A stretch of DNA of 64,000 nucleotides from an uncultured Alteromonadaceae bacterium (GCA_947494925.1 CANLWS010000004.1:186001-250000), one strand, 5' to 3'. Positions 36,400 through 45,408 are shown, counted from the stretch's first letter. Numbers and translations are program-made. The notes: a model not told the origin generated them from the sequence alone.

Positions 36400-36669
36400 A
36401 GCTGGACAAGCTTAATACCTCCTGTATCTGTTACTTTTAACCTCCGGGGCAGTCATTCTATTGATCGCCCCACAGTTAATTAACCTGAAGATAATCAGAA
36501 AAAACCGTCGTAAATTGACTAATTTTTCGAATTTATCGAGCAATCCAGATTGTGCTTTAATACCGTACAAGATAGATGTGCTAGCATAAACATCATTTGC
36601 AATATCGGCTGATAACCTAGGCAATGAGTGGCACATATCCGGTTTTGAATGAATTTATTGGAGGGGGCG

Positions 36670-36945
36670 ATGACCAAATCTATTAAGATCTGTTTAGTAT
36701 GCGCGACTATATTGTTGCTTTTACTCAAAGCTCTAACACTTATCACTCCTTATATCTTCGACCAGCCAGGCGTGTGGTTACTATTCTCCGTGGTCGCGCT
36801 AATAGGGGTGGTATTTATTGTACTTTCACTGGAAGAGGCCGAGCCCAGGAAGAAAATGAGCTACGAGGAGTGGGTAACATCACCCAGACGAGACAAAAAC
36901 CTCGAAGACGAGACCTATTCAGATAAAAAACGCCTGTCAATCTAG
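36670..36945 (+). CDS. Small two-helix membrane protein
   Basis: A 91-residue protein with two hydrophobic helices (CLVCATILLLLLKALTLITP and VWLLFSVVALIGVVFIVLSL) and a charged cytoplasmic-type tail (SPRRDKNLEDETYSDKKR). GGAGGGGGC directly upstream of the ATG is a strong ribosome site. Family not recognised. The 270-base gap before it contains GGGGC/GCCCC arms near 36446-36473 (possible weak hairpin) and nothing else I can name. Confidence 0.65.
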   Translation: MTKSIKICLVCATILLLLLKALTLITPYIFDQPGVWLLFSVVALIGVVFIVLSLEEAEPRKKMSYEEWVTSPRRDKNLEDETYSDKKRLSI

Positions 36946-36964
36946 ATCTCATGCGTATGAACAG

Positions 36965-36984
36965 AAGGGCGAAAATTCGCCCTT
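36965..36984. terminator. Hairpin between convergent genes
   Basis: AAGGGCGAA and TTCGCCCTT (36965-36973, 36976-36984) form a near-perfect palindrome between the small membrane protein and the convergent hydrolase gene. No clear T-run follows on either strand, so terminator function is tentative. Confidence 0.4.
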
Positions 36985-37001
36985 AAGAATACTAACGACA
37001 C

Positions 37002-37847
37002 TCAGATGGCTTCAACCAGAAATCTATCATTGCTGAAAGCAATAAAATTGCTCACTGTGTCTGTAACCAGACTTGACCGCATAATCTTCCGATGACCCAA
37101 GCCGACAGTATTGTAGAGATATGCATTTGACATGGCATTCGCAATGCTCTGCGCGTCTTTGAACGGAATTTCTTCATCTTCATTGTCATGAACGAGCAAA
37201 GTGGGATGAGCGAGCTCAGGCACACGGGAAACCAGATCGATATCATCAAAGGGTATTCCAACAACCTGCTCAACATGTTGGATAAACTTGTCTGCAACTG
37301 TGTCCATCAGTCCAATAAAGTTGGCGAAGCGCCTCGATACACGTTGGAAGCTGGCTGGACCGGCAATAGAAACCACTTTTTCCGTCTGTAGGCCTTCGGC
37401 TACTGAATACAATGCGCAACCTCCCCCCATAGAATGACCAACGACCGCGTAGAAAGGACCGAATGCCTGTTCCGCCAGAAACATGGATTCAACAAAACGC
37501 ATAGGGTTGGATTGTGAACCTGCTGATTTGCCGTGAGCTGGTGCATCAATAGCGATGAGCTGATAACCTTTACTCGCCAATGGATTAATAAAACCCGACA
37601 TTTGTGTCGCCCTGCCTTCCCATCCATGCATCAATAAAATCGGCGTTCCTTCTCCCCAGACTATAACACTGGCCCCATTTTTAAGGGTCATCCTCCGACC
37701 TACAGCCTCAGCTTGAAGTTCCCAGTCCTTCTCAGCATGTTTGCGAGGCGTGAAAAACATTTCCCCCGCTTTTTTAACTGCAGTATCTGGTTGTACAAGG
37801 CTCAAAACTCGGTTTTGAGCACGCAAAACATGTAATCCGATGTTCAT
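37002..37847 (-). CDS. Alpha/beta hydrolase
   Basis: A 281-residue alpha/beta hydrolase: oxyanion-region LLMHGWEGR, nucleophile motif GHSMGG, an acid in VHDNEDEEIP, and the catalytic His in GLGHRKIM. No signal peptide. Esterase/lipase-like, substrate unknown. It is downstream of the TetR gene on the same strand, and a copy of the TetR operator lies 22 bases before its ATG, so it is probably induced when that repressor is released. Confidence 0.88.
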   Translation of the reverse strand: MNIGLHVLRAQNRVLSLVQPDTAVKKAGEMFFTPRKHAEKDWELQAEAVGRRMTLKNGASVIVWGEGTPILLMHGWEGRATQMSGFINPLASKGYQLIAIDAPAHGKSAGSQSNPMRFVESMFLAEQAFGPFYAVVGHSMGGGCALYSVAEGLQTEKVVSIAGPASFQRVSRRFANFIGLMDTVADKFIQHVEQVVGIPFDDIDLVSRVPELAHPTLLVHDNEDEEIPFKDAQSIANAMSNAYLYNTVGLGHRKIMRSSLVTDTVSNFIAFSNDRFLVEAI

Positions 37848-37868
37848 AATTGCCTCTCTATTTAATTT

Positions 37869-37886
37869 ACCTGACGTAAGGTAGGT
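37869..37886. promoter_or_regulatory. Predicted TetR operator upstream of hydrolase gene
   Basis: ACCTGACGTAAGGTAGGT; its first 14 bases are a near-palindrome (12 of 14). The same 18 bases, in inverse orientation, precede the TetR gene at 38482-38499. Confidence 0.65.
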
Positions 37887-37903
37887 TAAGCATTGAAAAA
37901 ATT

Positions 37904-38479
37904 TTATCCCTCTTTCACCAACTTTAGCGCCATAGCTTTGCAGGTCTGAAACTCATCCTGCTCCTGTGATACCCGAGCCGCCAATAAGCCGCCCTGCAAC
38001 AATGCAAATACAACCGCAGCCAACTGCTCTTCTGTCTGCTCAGATTTAGCAAAATCCCCGCTTTGCCTCCCCCGCGCAATGATGTCAGCTAGACCTTGCC
38101 TGTGCACTCGATACAACTTTTTGACTTTTTCACGGGTAGATCCCGGCACGGCGTCCCAACTGGCGACAAAACTCGCCCCTGGACATAATTTCTGAGCTGC
38201 GCCTATATGTTTTGCAAACCAGTTGGTGTAAACATGTAGTTGCTTAACAATAGGTTCATCTTTAATGTCTTCCAGACCAGATTTTAAGAGCTCAGTGGTG
38301 CGATCCAAAATAGCCTCACCCAACTCTTCTTTGCTTTCAAAATGGTAGTAAACACTCCCTTTTTTAATCCCCACGCCTTTGGCCAAAGTCTGGAAAGACA
38401 CATTGGAAAATGACTTGGTCTGAAGTATCTGTTCAGCCAGATCCATCAGAGCAATTTTAGTTGGATGAATGTTTTGCAT
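37904..38479 (-). CDS. TetR-family repressor
   Basis: A 191-residue TetR protein. The helix-turn-helix is FSNVSFQTLAKGVGIKKGSVYYHFESKEEL (split here: FSNVSFQTLAKGVG and KKGSVYYHFESKEEL); the C-terminal ligand domain resembles the AcuR/YxaF-like group with LCPGASFVASWD. It precedes the hydrolase gene (56-base gap). Its own operator overlaps its ribosome binding site, implying tight autorepression. Ligand unknown. Confidence 0.9.
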   Translation of the reverse strand: MQNIHPTKIALMDLAEQILQTKSFSNVSFQTLAKGVGIKKGSVYYHFESKEELGEAILDRTTELLKSGLEDIKDEPIVKQLHVYTNWFAKHIGAAQKLCPGASFVASWDAVPGSTREKVKKLYRVHRQGLADIIARGRQSGDFAKSEQTEEQLAAVVFALLQGGLLAARVSQEQDEFQTCKAMALKLVKEG

Positions 38480-38481
38480 TT

Positions 38482-38499
38482 ACCTACCTTACGTCAGGT
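38482..38499. promoter_or_regulatory. Predicted TetR operator overlapping the TetR gene's ribosome site
   Basis: ACCTACCTTACGTCAGGT lies two bases upstream of the TetR ATG (minus strand). On that strand it reads AAGGTAGG just before the start, so operator and Shine-Dalgarno coincide. It is the reverse complement of 37869-37886. Confidence 0.65.
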
Positions 38500-38582
38500 T
38501 GCTTAATTTATCAACGTTTTCTTTGAATAAGGTATCCGTGAGTAGCGGTAGACTAGTGAAACTAATGCGCTTCAGACCGGTA

Positions 38583-39497
38583 TTACTGCTTCAAAACCCG
38601 TTGTTGAAATTGTTCGTCGAGGTAGGATTCTTCCAGTGAACTATGCCAAAGCCCTTTGGTTTGACCTTTATCTATTGCTATTTCGCCAATCCTGCCCGGA
38701 TTGAAGCGCAACACTTTGTCCAATTTGTATTGGGAAATCGGATCAGAGTATGCCTCCTCAATAGGAATAATCTCCCAGTTTTTACTGCGTAACTCCTCTA
38801 CTAATGCGCCTATAAAAAGCGCAGATAAATCAGTTTCATGGAGCAACAGTACGTGTTTGGGCGAACGGTTTAGTAAACGCTTTGCGAACTCATCATAGTA
38901 AACAATACCTTCCATCATGATATCCACATAAAGCTTCTTCATCTCGACCATATTAATATGCCCGTGAGTTTTAATGGCTTTCTGAAAGAGGTTTTCTAAA
39001 TACCAGTCGTAATTGTTGAGGGTGATATAGGCATTCAGGTAGCCTTTTTGCGCAAGAAACTCCCTGATACCATCACGTTTTGCCTCATCATTCCCTTCAC
39101 GCAAGTACGGAAAGCGAAACCATTTTTTGAACGTAGGAAAGATAGAAAGCGCGTTGTCAGCGTAGTCAATGTTCTTAATGTAGCTTGGCAGATCAGTTTT
39201 GTTCACATCCGGATGGGTATGAGTGTGATTAGCAATGACATGTCCTGCACGACTAAAGGTCATGAGTCGCTGCAGACCTTCGGTATCCAAACCTTGACTA
39301 ACGGCGAAAAAGGCGGCTTGTTCAACTTTGTGTTTTTTAAGCGCAGAAACGAGTTTGTGCGCCCTGTCAGGGCCACTCAAATAACCCTTGGCTGAACGCG
39401 GGGAATCGTCAAAACTAAGCGCAATTTGTTTTGCCTCGCCTTCAAAGGGCAGAAATATACACAGCGCAACAACAAGGGAAAAAGTGCGAATTATCAT
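38583..39497 (-). CDS. Secreted polysaccharide deacetylase (NodB homology)
   Basis: A 304-residue protein with a signal peptide (MIIRTFSLVVALCIFLPFEG). NodB-type motifs: LSFDDSPRS (catalytic and metal Asp), NHTHTHPDV (metal His residues) and RFPYLREGN. The C-terminal part has LLLHETDLSALFIG. Such enzymes remove acetyl groups from peptidoglycan or chitin-like polymers. It stands alone between the TetR gene and ubiI, on the same strand. Confidence 0.85.
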   Translation of the reverse strand: MIIRTFSLVVALCIFLPFEGEAKQIALSFDDSPRSAKGYLSGPDRAHKLVSALKKHKVEQAAFFAVSQGLDTEGLQRLMTFSRAGHVIANHTHTHPDVNKTDLPSYIKNIDYADNALSIFPTFKKWFRFPYLREGNDEAKRDGIREFLAQKGYLNAYITLNNYDWYLENLFQKAIKTHGHINMVEMKKLYVDIMMEGIVYYDEFAKRLLNRSPKHVLLLHETDLSALFIGALVEELRSKNWEIIPIEEAYSDPISQYKLDKVLRFNPGRIGEIAIDKGQTKGLWHSSLEESYLDEQFQQRVLKQ

Positions 39498-39577
39498 GTG
39501 TTACACCAATCAATTATTATGTATTTTCTGTTTTAGAGTCGTCATAACATTCGATGTTTAGGTTCCTCAACCTAAGA

Positions 39578-40780
39578 CTACTTAGCAAGATCAGGCAAAT
39601 TCCCAGACAACCCCATTGCCTGTTTAATCACTGCTTGCTTCGCCAATGGCGCGTGGTTCATAACCGACATGCCAATACCTCGGACGAGCTTCTTCAGCGG
39701 ATTTTCACCTGCATACAGCCGTTTGAACCCCTCCATACCAGCAATCATCTTATGAGCTTCAGTTTTGCGCCAACGCTCGTAGACACGCAGATTTTTCTGA
39801 GCACCGATATCTTTTCCTTCCCTATGCAGTTGGATCAGCGTTTGCGCCAATGCGGCAGCATCCAGAAAGCCCAAATTAGCGCCTTGGCCTGCCAAAGGGT
39901 GAATGGTGTGGGCCGCATCACCAATCAATGCCACACCATTACCTACCCATTGTCTGGCATAGCGCATTTTCAATGGGTAAGATTGGCGATCACTAACAAC
40001 TTCACACTGGCCAAGTTTTCCGTCAAATGCTGCATATAGAGCCTGGTTAAATTTTTCCTTATCCAAGGCAAGTAATGCCTGTGCATCCTCCACTTGCTGG
40101 GACCACACTATTGAGCACAGCCCCTCCTCATACAATGGCAAAAAGGCTAATGGGCCACTGGGAGTAAATACCTGGCGCGCGCAATTTTCATGTGCAAGCT
40201 CTGTGCGCACTGTGGCAACTAGTGCATGTTGGTCGTAATCCCAGAATGTCAGCGGAAACGCGGCTTGTTGCCTGACAAAAGAGTTGGCGCCATCCGCACC
40301 AATAACCAATCTGGCAGACATGACCTCTCCGTTGTCCAGACTCACAAACGAGGCCTGATCACCCAAACCTAGTTTTTCTATCTTAACAGGGGCATGTATA
40401 TCTATATCGTCACAATCTTGCGCAGCAGACCATAAGGCATGACGCACAATGTTGTTTTCAACTATATGTCCCAGGTAAGGTTGATGAACCTGTTGATGAG
40501 AGAAATGAATATCGGCAAAGCTGTCTTTGTCCCAGACATGCATATGCTGATAACTTCGGCTTCGGAACTGAAGAACCAGCTCCCAGACGCCCAAATTATC
40601 CAATAGCTTCTGTGTGGCCAGATTCAATGCACTCACGCGCAGTTCCGCTGGACCCAACTGAGGTTCCTCGCTAGTACTGGCGTCAACAACTCCTACCCGC
40701 AAATTTGCGTTTTTCAAAGACAACGCCATTGCCAGACCCACCATGCCGCCACCGACAATCACCACATCATAGGAGTTCAC
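39578..40780 (-). CDS. ubiI: FAD-dependent ubiquinone biosynthesis hydroxylase, UbiI/VisC type
   Basis: A 400-residue UbiH/UbiF/VisC-family monooxygenase. N-terminal VVIVGGGMVGLAMALSL binds FAD; VIGADGANSFVR is the DG motif; LIGDAAHTIHPLAGQGANLG is the GD motif in the form seen in UbiI (VisC). It is expected to hydroxylate C5 of the ring in ubiquinone synthesis. It overlaps ubiH by 4 bases and completes the ygfB-pepP-ubiH-ubiI operon known from E. coli. Confidence 0.92.
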   Translation of the reverse strand: MNSYDVVIVGGGMVGLAMALSLKNANLRVGVVDASTSEEPQLGPAELRVSALNLATQKLLDNLGVWELVLQFRSRSYQHMHVWDKDSFADIHFSHQQVHQPYLGHIVENNIVRHALWSAAQDCDDIDIHAPVKIEKLGLGDQASFVSLDNGEVMSARLVIGADGANSFVRQQAAFPLTFWDYDQHALVATVRTELAHENCARQVFTPSGPLAFLPLYEEGLCSIVWSQQVEDAQALLALDKEKFNQALYAAFDGKLGQCEVVSDRQSYPLKMRYARQWVGNGVALIGDAAHTIHPLAGQGANLGFLDAAALAQTLIQLHREGKDIGAQKNLRVYERWRKTEAHKMIAGMEGFKRLYAGENPLKKLVRGIGMSVMNHAPLAKQAVIKQAMGLSGNLPDLAK

Positions 40781-42042
40781 TTAATTCTTCCTTCTGTTTT
40801 CCCCTGATTTTCGGTTGTCACAGACCAGGAATTCCTGCCCATCGCGTGATTGGCAAACAGAGATTTCACTGCAGGAACAAAATTCATCACGCTCAGTCCG
40901 ATATTTCGGCCAATCACTAGCGGCAAATGCTGATTCGAAAAGGTCCTGACAAGAGAGTCAGTCATGGAAATAACCCTGGTTCTATCCTCGCTGCGCAGCG
41001 AGGAATAACGGCTCAATGGCATGTAACTTCCTATATCCTCAGCTTTTTGCAAGGCAGCTTTAATCACCTCAACTAATCCGTCAATATCCCGTAATGCCAG
41101 GTTTAACCCCTGTCCGGCAATCGGGTGCAACGTCTGCGCAGCATTTCCAATCAGTGCAACTCTGTGGCCGGTGACATGTGTTGCCTGGACCAGAGTCAGC
41201 GGATAGCTTTCTCGTTTACCGACACCAAGCAAAGGTCCTAGTCTGCTGCCGAACTCATACTGAAGGGCCTGCAAAAATTCTTTTTCATCCATAGCCAATA
41301 GTTCTTGAGACTGGGGGTTGCGCACCGTCCAGACGAGAGAACACCTGCCATTAGTTTGCTGGCCTGACACTTTATGCAAGGGCAACATTGCTAATGGACC
41401 TGACTCAGTAAAACGTTCGAAAGCCCAGTTTTGATGAGGTTTGGCCGTTTCCACATTGGCGATGATAGCCTTTTGCTGGTAGGCATCTTGTTCTACATCC
41501 ATATCAACCAACTTGCGTGTGGGAGATGCCCCCCCTTCTGCGATAACCAACAGACTCGCGCTGAGTGACTGCCCATTTGCAGTCTCAATCTCAACGCTAT
41601 TTTTAGATCGGGAAACATTGCTGATGTTATCTGGCCGGAACCATGTGACACGTTGCGGATCGGCTCTACCAATCAGCGCAGTGAGTTTATTGCCTAATTC
41701 ATGTAATTCAACAACCCGGCCCACTGCGTCAAGTTGATATTCCTCGGCATGAATCAGACATTGTCCCAGATGACCTTTATCAGATACGTGGATATGCTGA
41801 ATAGGGCAACCAATTGTAGCAATATCATCTATGCCAAATTCTTCAAGTAGTTCAATGGATTTGGCTGCCAGTGCTACCGAGCGGCTATCAAATCCAGGAT
41901 GGGGTATTTGCCCTGTATCGTCATGAGATTCTACAATTGCAATCCGAAGGTCGGTTGATTTCAGCAGTGATAGTGCCAGGCATATGCCTGTCGTCCCGCC
42001 ACCGGCAATAATCAAGTCAAAACTATTGCTGTTATCCGACAC
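40777..42042 (-). CDS. ubiH: 2-octaprenyl-6-methoxyphenol hydroxylase
   Basis: A 421-residue paralogue of UbiI. LIIAGGGTTGICLALSL is the FAD-binding start. ALIGNAAQTLHPIAGQGLNL carries Asn in place of the usual Asp of the GD motif, which is also the form found in UbiH, so it supports this assignment over UbiF or UbiI. It hydroxylates C1 of the quinone ring. The start overlaps the pepP stop by 11 bases. Confidence 0.93.
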   Translation of the reverse strand: MSDNSNSFDLIIAGGGTTGICLALSLLKSTDLRIAIVESHDDTGQIPHPGFDSRSVALAAKSIELLEEFGIDDIATIGCPIQHIHVSDKGHLGQCLIHAEEYQLDAVGRVVELHELGNKLTALIGRADPQRVTWFRPDNISNVSRSKNSVEIETANGQSLSASLLVIAEGGASPTRKLVDMDVEQDAYQQKAIIANVETAKPHQNWAFERFTESGPLAMLPLHKVSGQQTNGRCSLVWTVRNPQSQELLAMDEKEFLQALQYEFGSRLGPLLGVGKRESYPLTLVQATHVTGHRVALIGNAAQTLHPIAGQGLNLALRDIDGLVEVIKAALQKAEDIGSYMPLSRYSSLRSEDRTRVISMTDSLVRTFSNQHLPLVIGRNIGLSVMNFVPAVKSLFANHAMGRNSWSVTTENQGKTEGRIK

Positions 42043-43360
42043 ACTCTTCCCCTGACATTAATTTCTCAATATCAGCAATTGTCTTAGGAACCTGAGCGGT
42101 TAAAATGTCATGCCCATTTTCGGTAATGGCCACGTTATCTTCAATACGAATTCCTATCCCTTTCCACCTGTCATCCACATCTGCTGTATCTGCAATGTAA
42201 ACCCCAGGTTCAACAGTAAATACCATACCTGCTTCCAATGCTCTGTCCTGTCCCTTTACTTTGTAATCACCTACATCGTGAACATCCAGACCTAACCAGT
42301 GACTCAAACCGTGCATGTAAAATTGTCGATAAGTCTGCTCCTGCAGATTATCCTCGAGCGTCCCAGCTAATATACCTAGATCCAACAATCCCTGAGTAAT
42401 AACTTCAATGGATTTATCTGTTGCTTGCTTGAGATTATTGCCAGGTATCAGTAGCTCCAGAGAAGCCAACTGAGCCTCGAGCACCAAATTGTATAACTGT
42501 GCCTGTTCCGAGCTGAATTTTCCATTGACCGGAAAGGTGCGCGTAATGTCCGCGGCATATCCATCAAGCTCGCCACCTGCGTCAATCAAAACCAGATCAC
42601 CATCGTTCAATACGTCACTATTCTCTGTGTAATGCAAAATACATGCATTGCGTCCGCCTCCGACAATTGTGCCGTAAGCAGGATAACGTGCGCCTTGCAT
42701 GGCAAACTCATGATGCAATTCAGCTTCAAGTTGATATTCATTAACGCCGGGACGACAAAACAACATAGCTCGTTTGTGCGCTTGCGCTGAGATATCACCT
42801 ACACGTTTCATTATTGCAATCTCTGCTGGAGATTTTCGCAGTCGTAACTCATGTATCAGCGGTCTGTTATCGAGCAGCGCGGTTGGAGCCATTCGGCTTT
42901 GTTTGGGGGCCTCCCGCAATTGTTTTAGAATATGCTTAATCAGTTCATCCGTCTGTTCGCAATGATCCAAAGCCACGTATAAATTCTGATGCCCATCGAT
43001 AAGTTCGAGCAAGATAGACTCTGTCTCTTCTAACGGATAAGCCTGCAGGAAGCCAAAGGTATTTTTCGCGCATTCAGCACCAAATCGACGACCATGCCAA
43101 ATTTCCGCAGTGGGATCTTTATCAAGACAAAATAGTACGGTATGTACACCTTTAAATTTCTGGCTATTGCTAAGTACAAGCAAAGCATCAGGCTCGGGAA
43201 ACCCAGTAAGATACTGAAAGTCGCTATCTTGTCTGAAGGGAAACTCGGTGTCTCTTGAGCGGGTTTGTAATCTTGCAGCCGGCACTACACAGATGCTTTC
43301 AGGCTGCATTTTCTGTGCGAGTATTTCTCGCCTGGATACGAATTCTTGTTTTTCTGTCAT
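42032..43360 (-). CDS. pepP: Xaa-Pro aminopeptidase P
   Basis: A 442-residue M24B peptidase removing N-terminal residues before proline. Metal ligands are in IDAGGELDGYAADITRTFPV (two Asp), HGLSHWLGLDVHD (His), FTVEPGVY and GIRIEDN (two Glu). I chose the ATG at 43360 (MTEKQEFVSRREIL), which matches the family's N-terminus and leaves a 10-base gap to ygfB; an upstream ATG at 43420 would overlap ygfB by about 50 bases. Confidence 0.95.
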   Translation of the reverse strand: MTEKQEFVSRREILAQKMQPESICVVPAARLQTRSRDTEFPFRQDSDFQYLTGFPEPDALLVLSNSQKFKGVHTVLFCLDKDPTAEIWHGRRFGAECAKNTFGFLQAYPLEETESILLELIDGHQNLYVALDHCEQTDELIKHILKQLREAPKQSRMAPTALLDNRPLIHELRLRKSPAEIAIMKRVGDISAQAHKRAMLFCRPGVNEYQLEAELHHEFAMQGARYPAYGTIVGGGRNACILHYTENSDVLNDGDLVLIDAGGELDGYAADITRTFPVNGKFSSEQAQLYNLVLEAQLASLELLIPGNNLKQATDKSIEVITQGLLDLGILAGTLEDNLQEQTYRQFYMHGLSHWLGLDVHDVGDYKVKGQDRALEAGMVFTVEPGVYIADTADVDDRWKGIGIRIEDNVAITENGHDILTAQVPKTIADIEKLMSGEECVG

Positions 43361-43370
43361 TGAATTACAA

Positions 43371-43985
43371 TCAGTGCACTGTTTTAGGGTCGTCTTGTTG
43401 TTTTGACGCAGATTTGCCAAGTTCGTTGAAACACAATATGCAACTTATGCGGACATATTCCATAACTTCGAACAACGCTTTTTCAGAATCTTCATCATCA
43501 GACATTTGCTCATCCATTCTGGCGATATCAGCAAAATCTTCCAGTGCTTCTTTAACATCTGCGGTACAGCCTGTCAGGTCAGCCTGATGGATGCCGAATC
43601 CAAGCATAAAGCCCTGCACCCAATTAATAAGAGCCTGACCGCGGTCATTGATGGGCGAAGCATCATCGGGCAAACATAACACCAGCGAAAAATCAGCTTC
43701 TACGAGCTGTTGACATGTCTGGTTAAACAATTCAACTAATTCGTCTTTGGCGTCAGTTGGCAAAGGGTCACCCTGATGGATGAAATCAGCCATTGGCTCA
43801 AGCCATTCTCGATCTTCAAGGGGCATCCCACCAGCTAGCATGCCACATATAATACCATGGACCTCAGCTGCATCAGCCAGCACATTGTTGCGCTCCAACA
43901 CATTGGAAATATGCTCATATACCTGACTTGAATTATTCAAAAAACTGCCACCCTGATAAATTTTCTTCAATGCTATCATTCTCAT
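43371..43985 (-). CDS. ygfB: UPF0149 family protein YgfB
   Basis: Up to 204 residues. The motifs EVHGIICGMLAGG and WVQGFMLGFGI are typical of the UPF0149 family. First gene of the pepP-ubiH-ubiI operon. The ATG at 43985 has little ribosome site; a TTG at 43940, with AGGGTGG upstream, would give 189 residues, close to the E. coli protein (192), and may be the real start. The molecular role is poorly defined. Confidence 0.9.
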   Translation of the reverse strand: MRMIALKKIYQGGSFLNNSSQVYEHISNVLERNNVLADAAEVHGIICGMLAGGMPLEDREWLEPMADFIHQGDPLPTDAKDELVELFNQTCQQLVEADFSLVLCLPDDASPINDRGQALINWVQGFMLGFGIHQADLTGCTADVKEALEDFADIARMDEQMSDDEDSEKALFEVMEYVRISCILCFNELGKSASKQQDDPKTVH

Positions 43986-44202
43986 TGGGCAAAGCCCAGA
44001 AACAGGAAGGAAATCAGATTAAATCATCAGAATTTTCAGAGTGACCAGAGCAATTTGATCTTTGCTCTGGAAGTTTAACAAAGAAAATTGCGGTAAGTCT
44101 GGTGTATGCAAGCCAGAACGGATTATAATAGCAACCCGCAAATCAGAATGCATTCTGACTGAAGCCTTAGGGCCGAATGTGCAATTCTTTTTGTGGCAAA
44201 TT
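43986..44202. promoter_or_regulatory. ygfB / ssrS divergent region; zapA absent
   Basis: In E. coli this spot carries zapA in front of ssrS. Here the gap is only ~220 bases with no ZapA-like frame. It contains TATAAT at 44124-44129 and a perfect 14-base palindrome CAGAATGCATTCTG at 44144-44157. Either could act in transcription of the 6S RNA. A 69-codon open frame crossing this region (44062-44271) overlaps the 6S gene and is not convincing. Confidence 0.5.
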
Positions 44203-44391
44203 TCTATGCCTCCTGAGGTGTTTGCCAGTTTAGAAATGTCCCTGGCCGATGCTTTACTCCTAGGAAGTTGATTCCACTTCTATTGCGCAAGCTCGGCTAG
44301 TACCGAGAAGCCTACGGCGGTGATGATACTTCCGCCCTGAACTTTCGGTTCACGGGCGCACGCTAGACAGCGGCATTTTGGGAGGCTTCCC
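44203..44391 (+). ncRNA. ssrS: 6S RNA
   Basis: About 189 bases, the usual length. The 5' segment (GCCTCCTGAGGTGTTTGCCA) and the 3' segment (GCATTTTGGGAGGC) pair to close the molecule, as in E. coli. The strongly conserved internal pieces are present: GCTCGGCTAGTACCGAGAAG corresponds to the E. coli GCTCGGTCCGTCCGAGAAG element, and TGAACTTTCGGTTCA is the terminal stem-loop. 6S RNA mimics an open promoter and sequesters sigma70 RNA polymerase in stationary phase. In E. coli ygfA follows directly; here six genes lie in between. Ends are estimated from pairing. Confidence 0.9.
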
Positions 44392-44427
44392 ACCTTTTTA
44401 ATCTAGATAGAGTTACTGTCGAATATT

Positions 44428-44479
44428 TTGACAGGTCATTTAGATAAACTAGAAATGTTTTTCATATATCTATGAAAAA
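44428..44479 (+). promoter_or_regulatory. Putative promoter and dyad upstream of PEP-CTERM gene
   Basis: TTGACA at 44428-44433 followed after 16 bases by TAGAAA resembles a sigma70 promoter. Just downstream is a 9-base inverted repeat TTTTTCATA (44458-44466) / TATGAAAAA (44471-44479) with a 4-base spacer, placed where a repressor or activator could act. Confidence 0.4.
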
Positions 44480-44556
44480 TAAAGACATTTCATGATGGCA
44501 CAATTTATGCTTTGATTGGAGATGATTTTAGAAATGCAGTTTATTTTGAGGATACG

Positions 44557-45408
44557 ATGTTCCAACTAAAGAAAAGCCTAAGTAGAATGATAGTGACATC
44601 AGCAGTCCTATTGGCTTCTTCACAAGTGTTCGCAGCTACGACTGTGATTACATTTGATGATCCCGGTATGCAGCATGGTACTGTGGTCAATACCCAGTAT
44701 GCATCTCTGGGTGTGAATATTACTGTAAACAACACATCAAATAATGCATCTGATGCTGACTATGCTGTTGTTTACGACACACAAAGTGGCACCAATCCTT
44801 CTGAGGGCAAAAACAATAACTGGGACAATGACCTGGATGCGCCTTTTACCGTTGGAAACATTGCTGGTTCGAGTGGCAATATCGGAAATAGCCTGATCAT
44901 TCAGGAAAACAGTAGCTCAAATGGTACCAATGGCCAGTTTGATAATGATGCGGGTTGCGCTGCTGGCGTCTGTGAAAACCCAGACGACCAAATTATGACC
45001 AATGGTAATGAGTCAGGTTATATTACATTTGACTACGATTACGATATTGCCAGCTTCGGTTTTGATTTAATCGATTTCCAGACTGATTTATCTGCCGCTG
45101 AAGTCGGTGGTTCAACAATCACTTTTTATGATGACGCACTTCAGGTGGCTTCCTATTCATTCGCTGACTTTGCTACTGGCGGCGCAATGGATAATGGTGC
45201 TGTATACGCAGATAACTCACTAAACAGAATTCTGATTTCTAACCTTGGACTAGGTGTAAATCGCGCTGAATTCCGTATTGTGGGAACTGGCGCAATTGAT
45301 AATATTGCATTTAGCACGCCACCATCAACGCAGGTTCCGGAACCATCTACCTTGGCGTTGTTTGGTCTTGCGTTATTGGGACTGGGTCGTGTTCGTCGCT
45401 GTGCCTAG
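44557..45408 (+). CDS. PEP-CTERM sorting domain protein
   Basis: A 283-residue exported protein: signal peptide (SAVLLASSQVFA), an Asn/Asp/Gly-rich beta-type body starting VITFDDPG, and the C-terminal tripartite sorting signal VPEPSTLALFGLALLGLG followed by RVRR. In PEP-CTERM systems exosortase recognises this tail and transfers the protein, usually with exopolysaccharide export; the exosortase must be elsewhere. I start at 44557 (MFQLKKS), giving a normal signal peptide; 44512 is an upstream in-frame alternative. Confidence 0.9.
   Translation: MFQLKKSLSRMIVTSAVLLASSQVFAATTVITFDDPGMQHGTVVNTQYASLGVNITVNNTSNNASDADYAVVYDTQSGTNPSEGKNNNWDNDLDAPFTVGNIAGSSGNIGNSLIIQENSSSNGTNGQFDNDAGCAAGVCENPDDQIMTNGNESGYITFDYDYDIASFGFDLIDFQTDLSAAEVGGSTITFYDDALQVASYSFADFATGGAMDNGAVYADNSLNRILISNLGLGVNRAEFRIVGTGAIDNIAFSTPPSTQVPEPSTLALFGLALLGLGRVRRCA

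Noticed and set aside
44062-44271. 69-codon open frame before and into the 6S RNA
   Set aside because: It overlaps conserved 6S RNA sequence and shows no ZapA or other protein motif.
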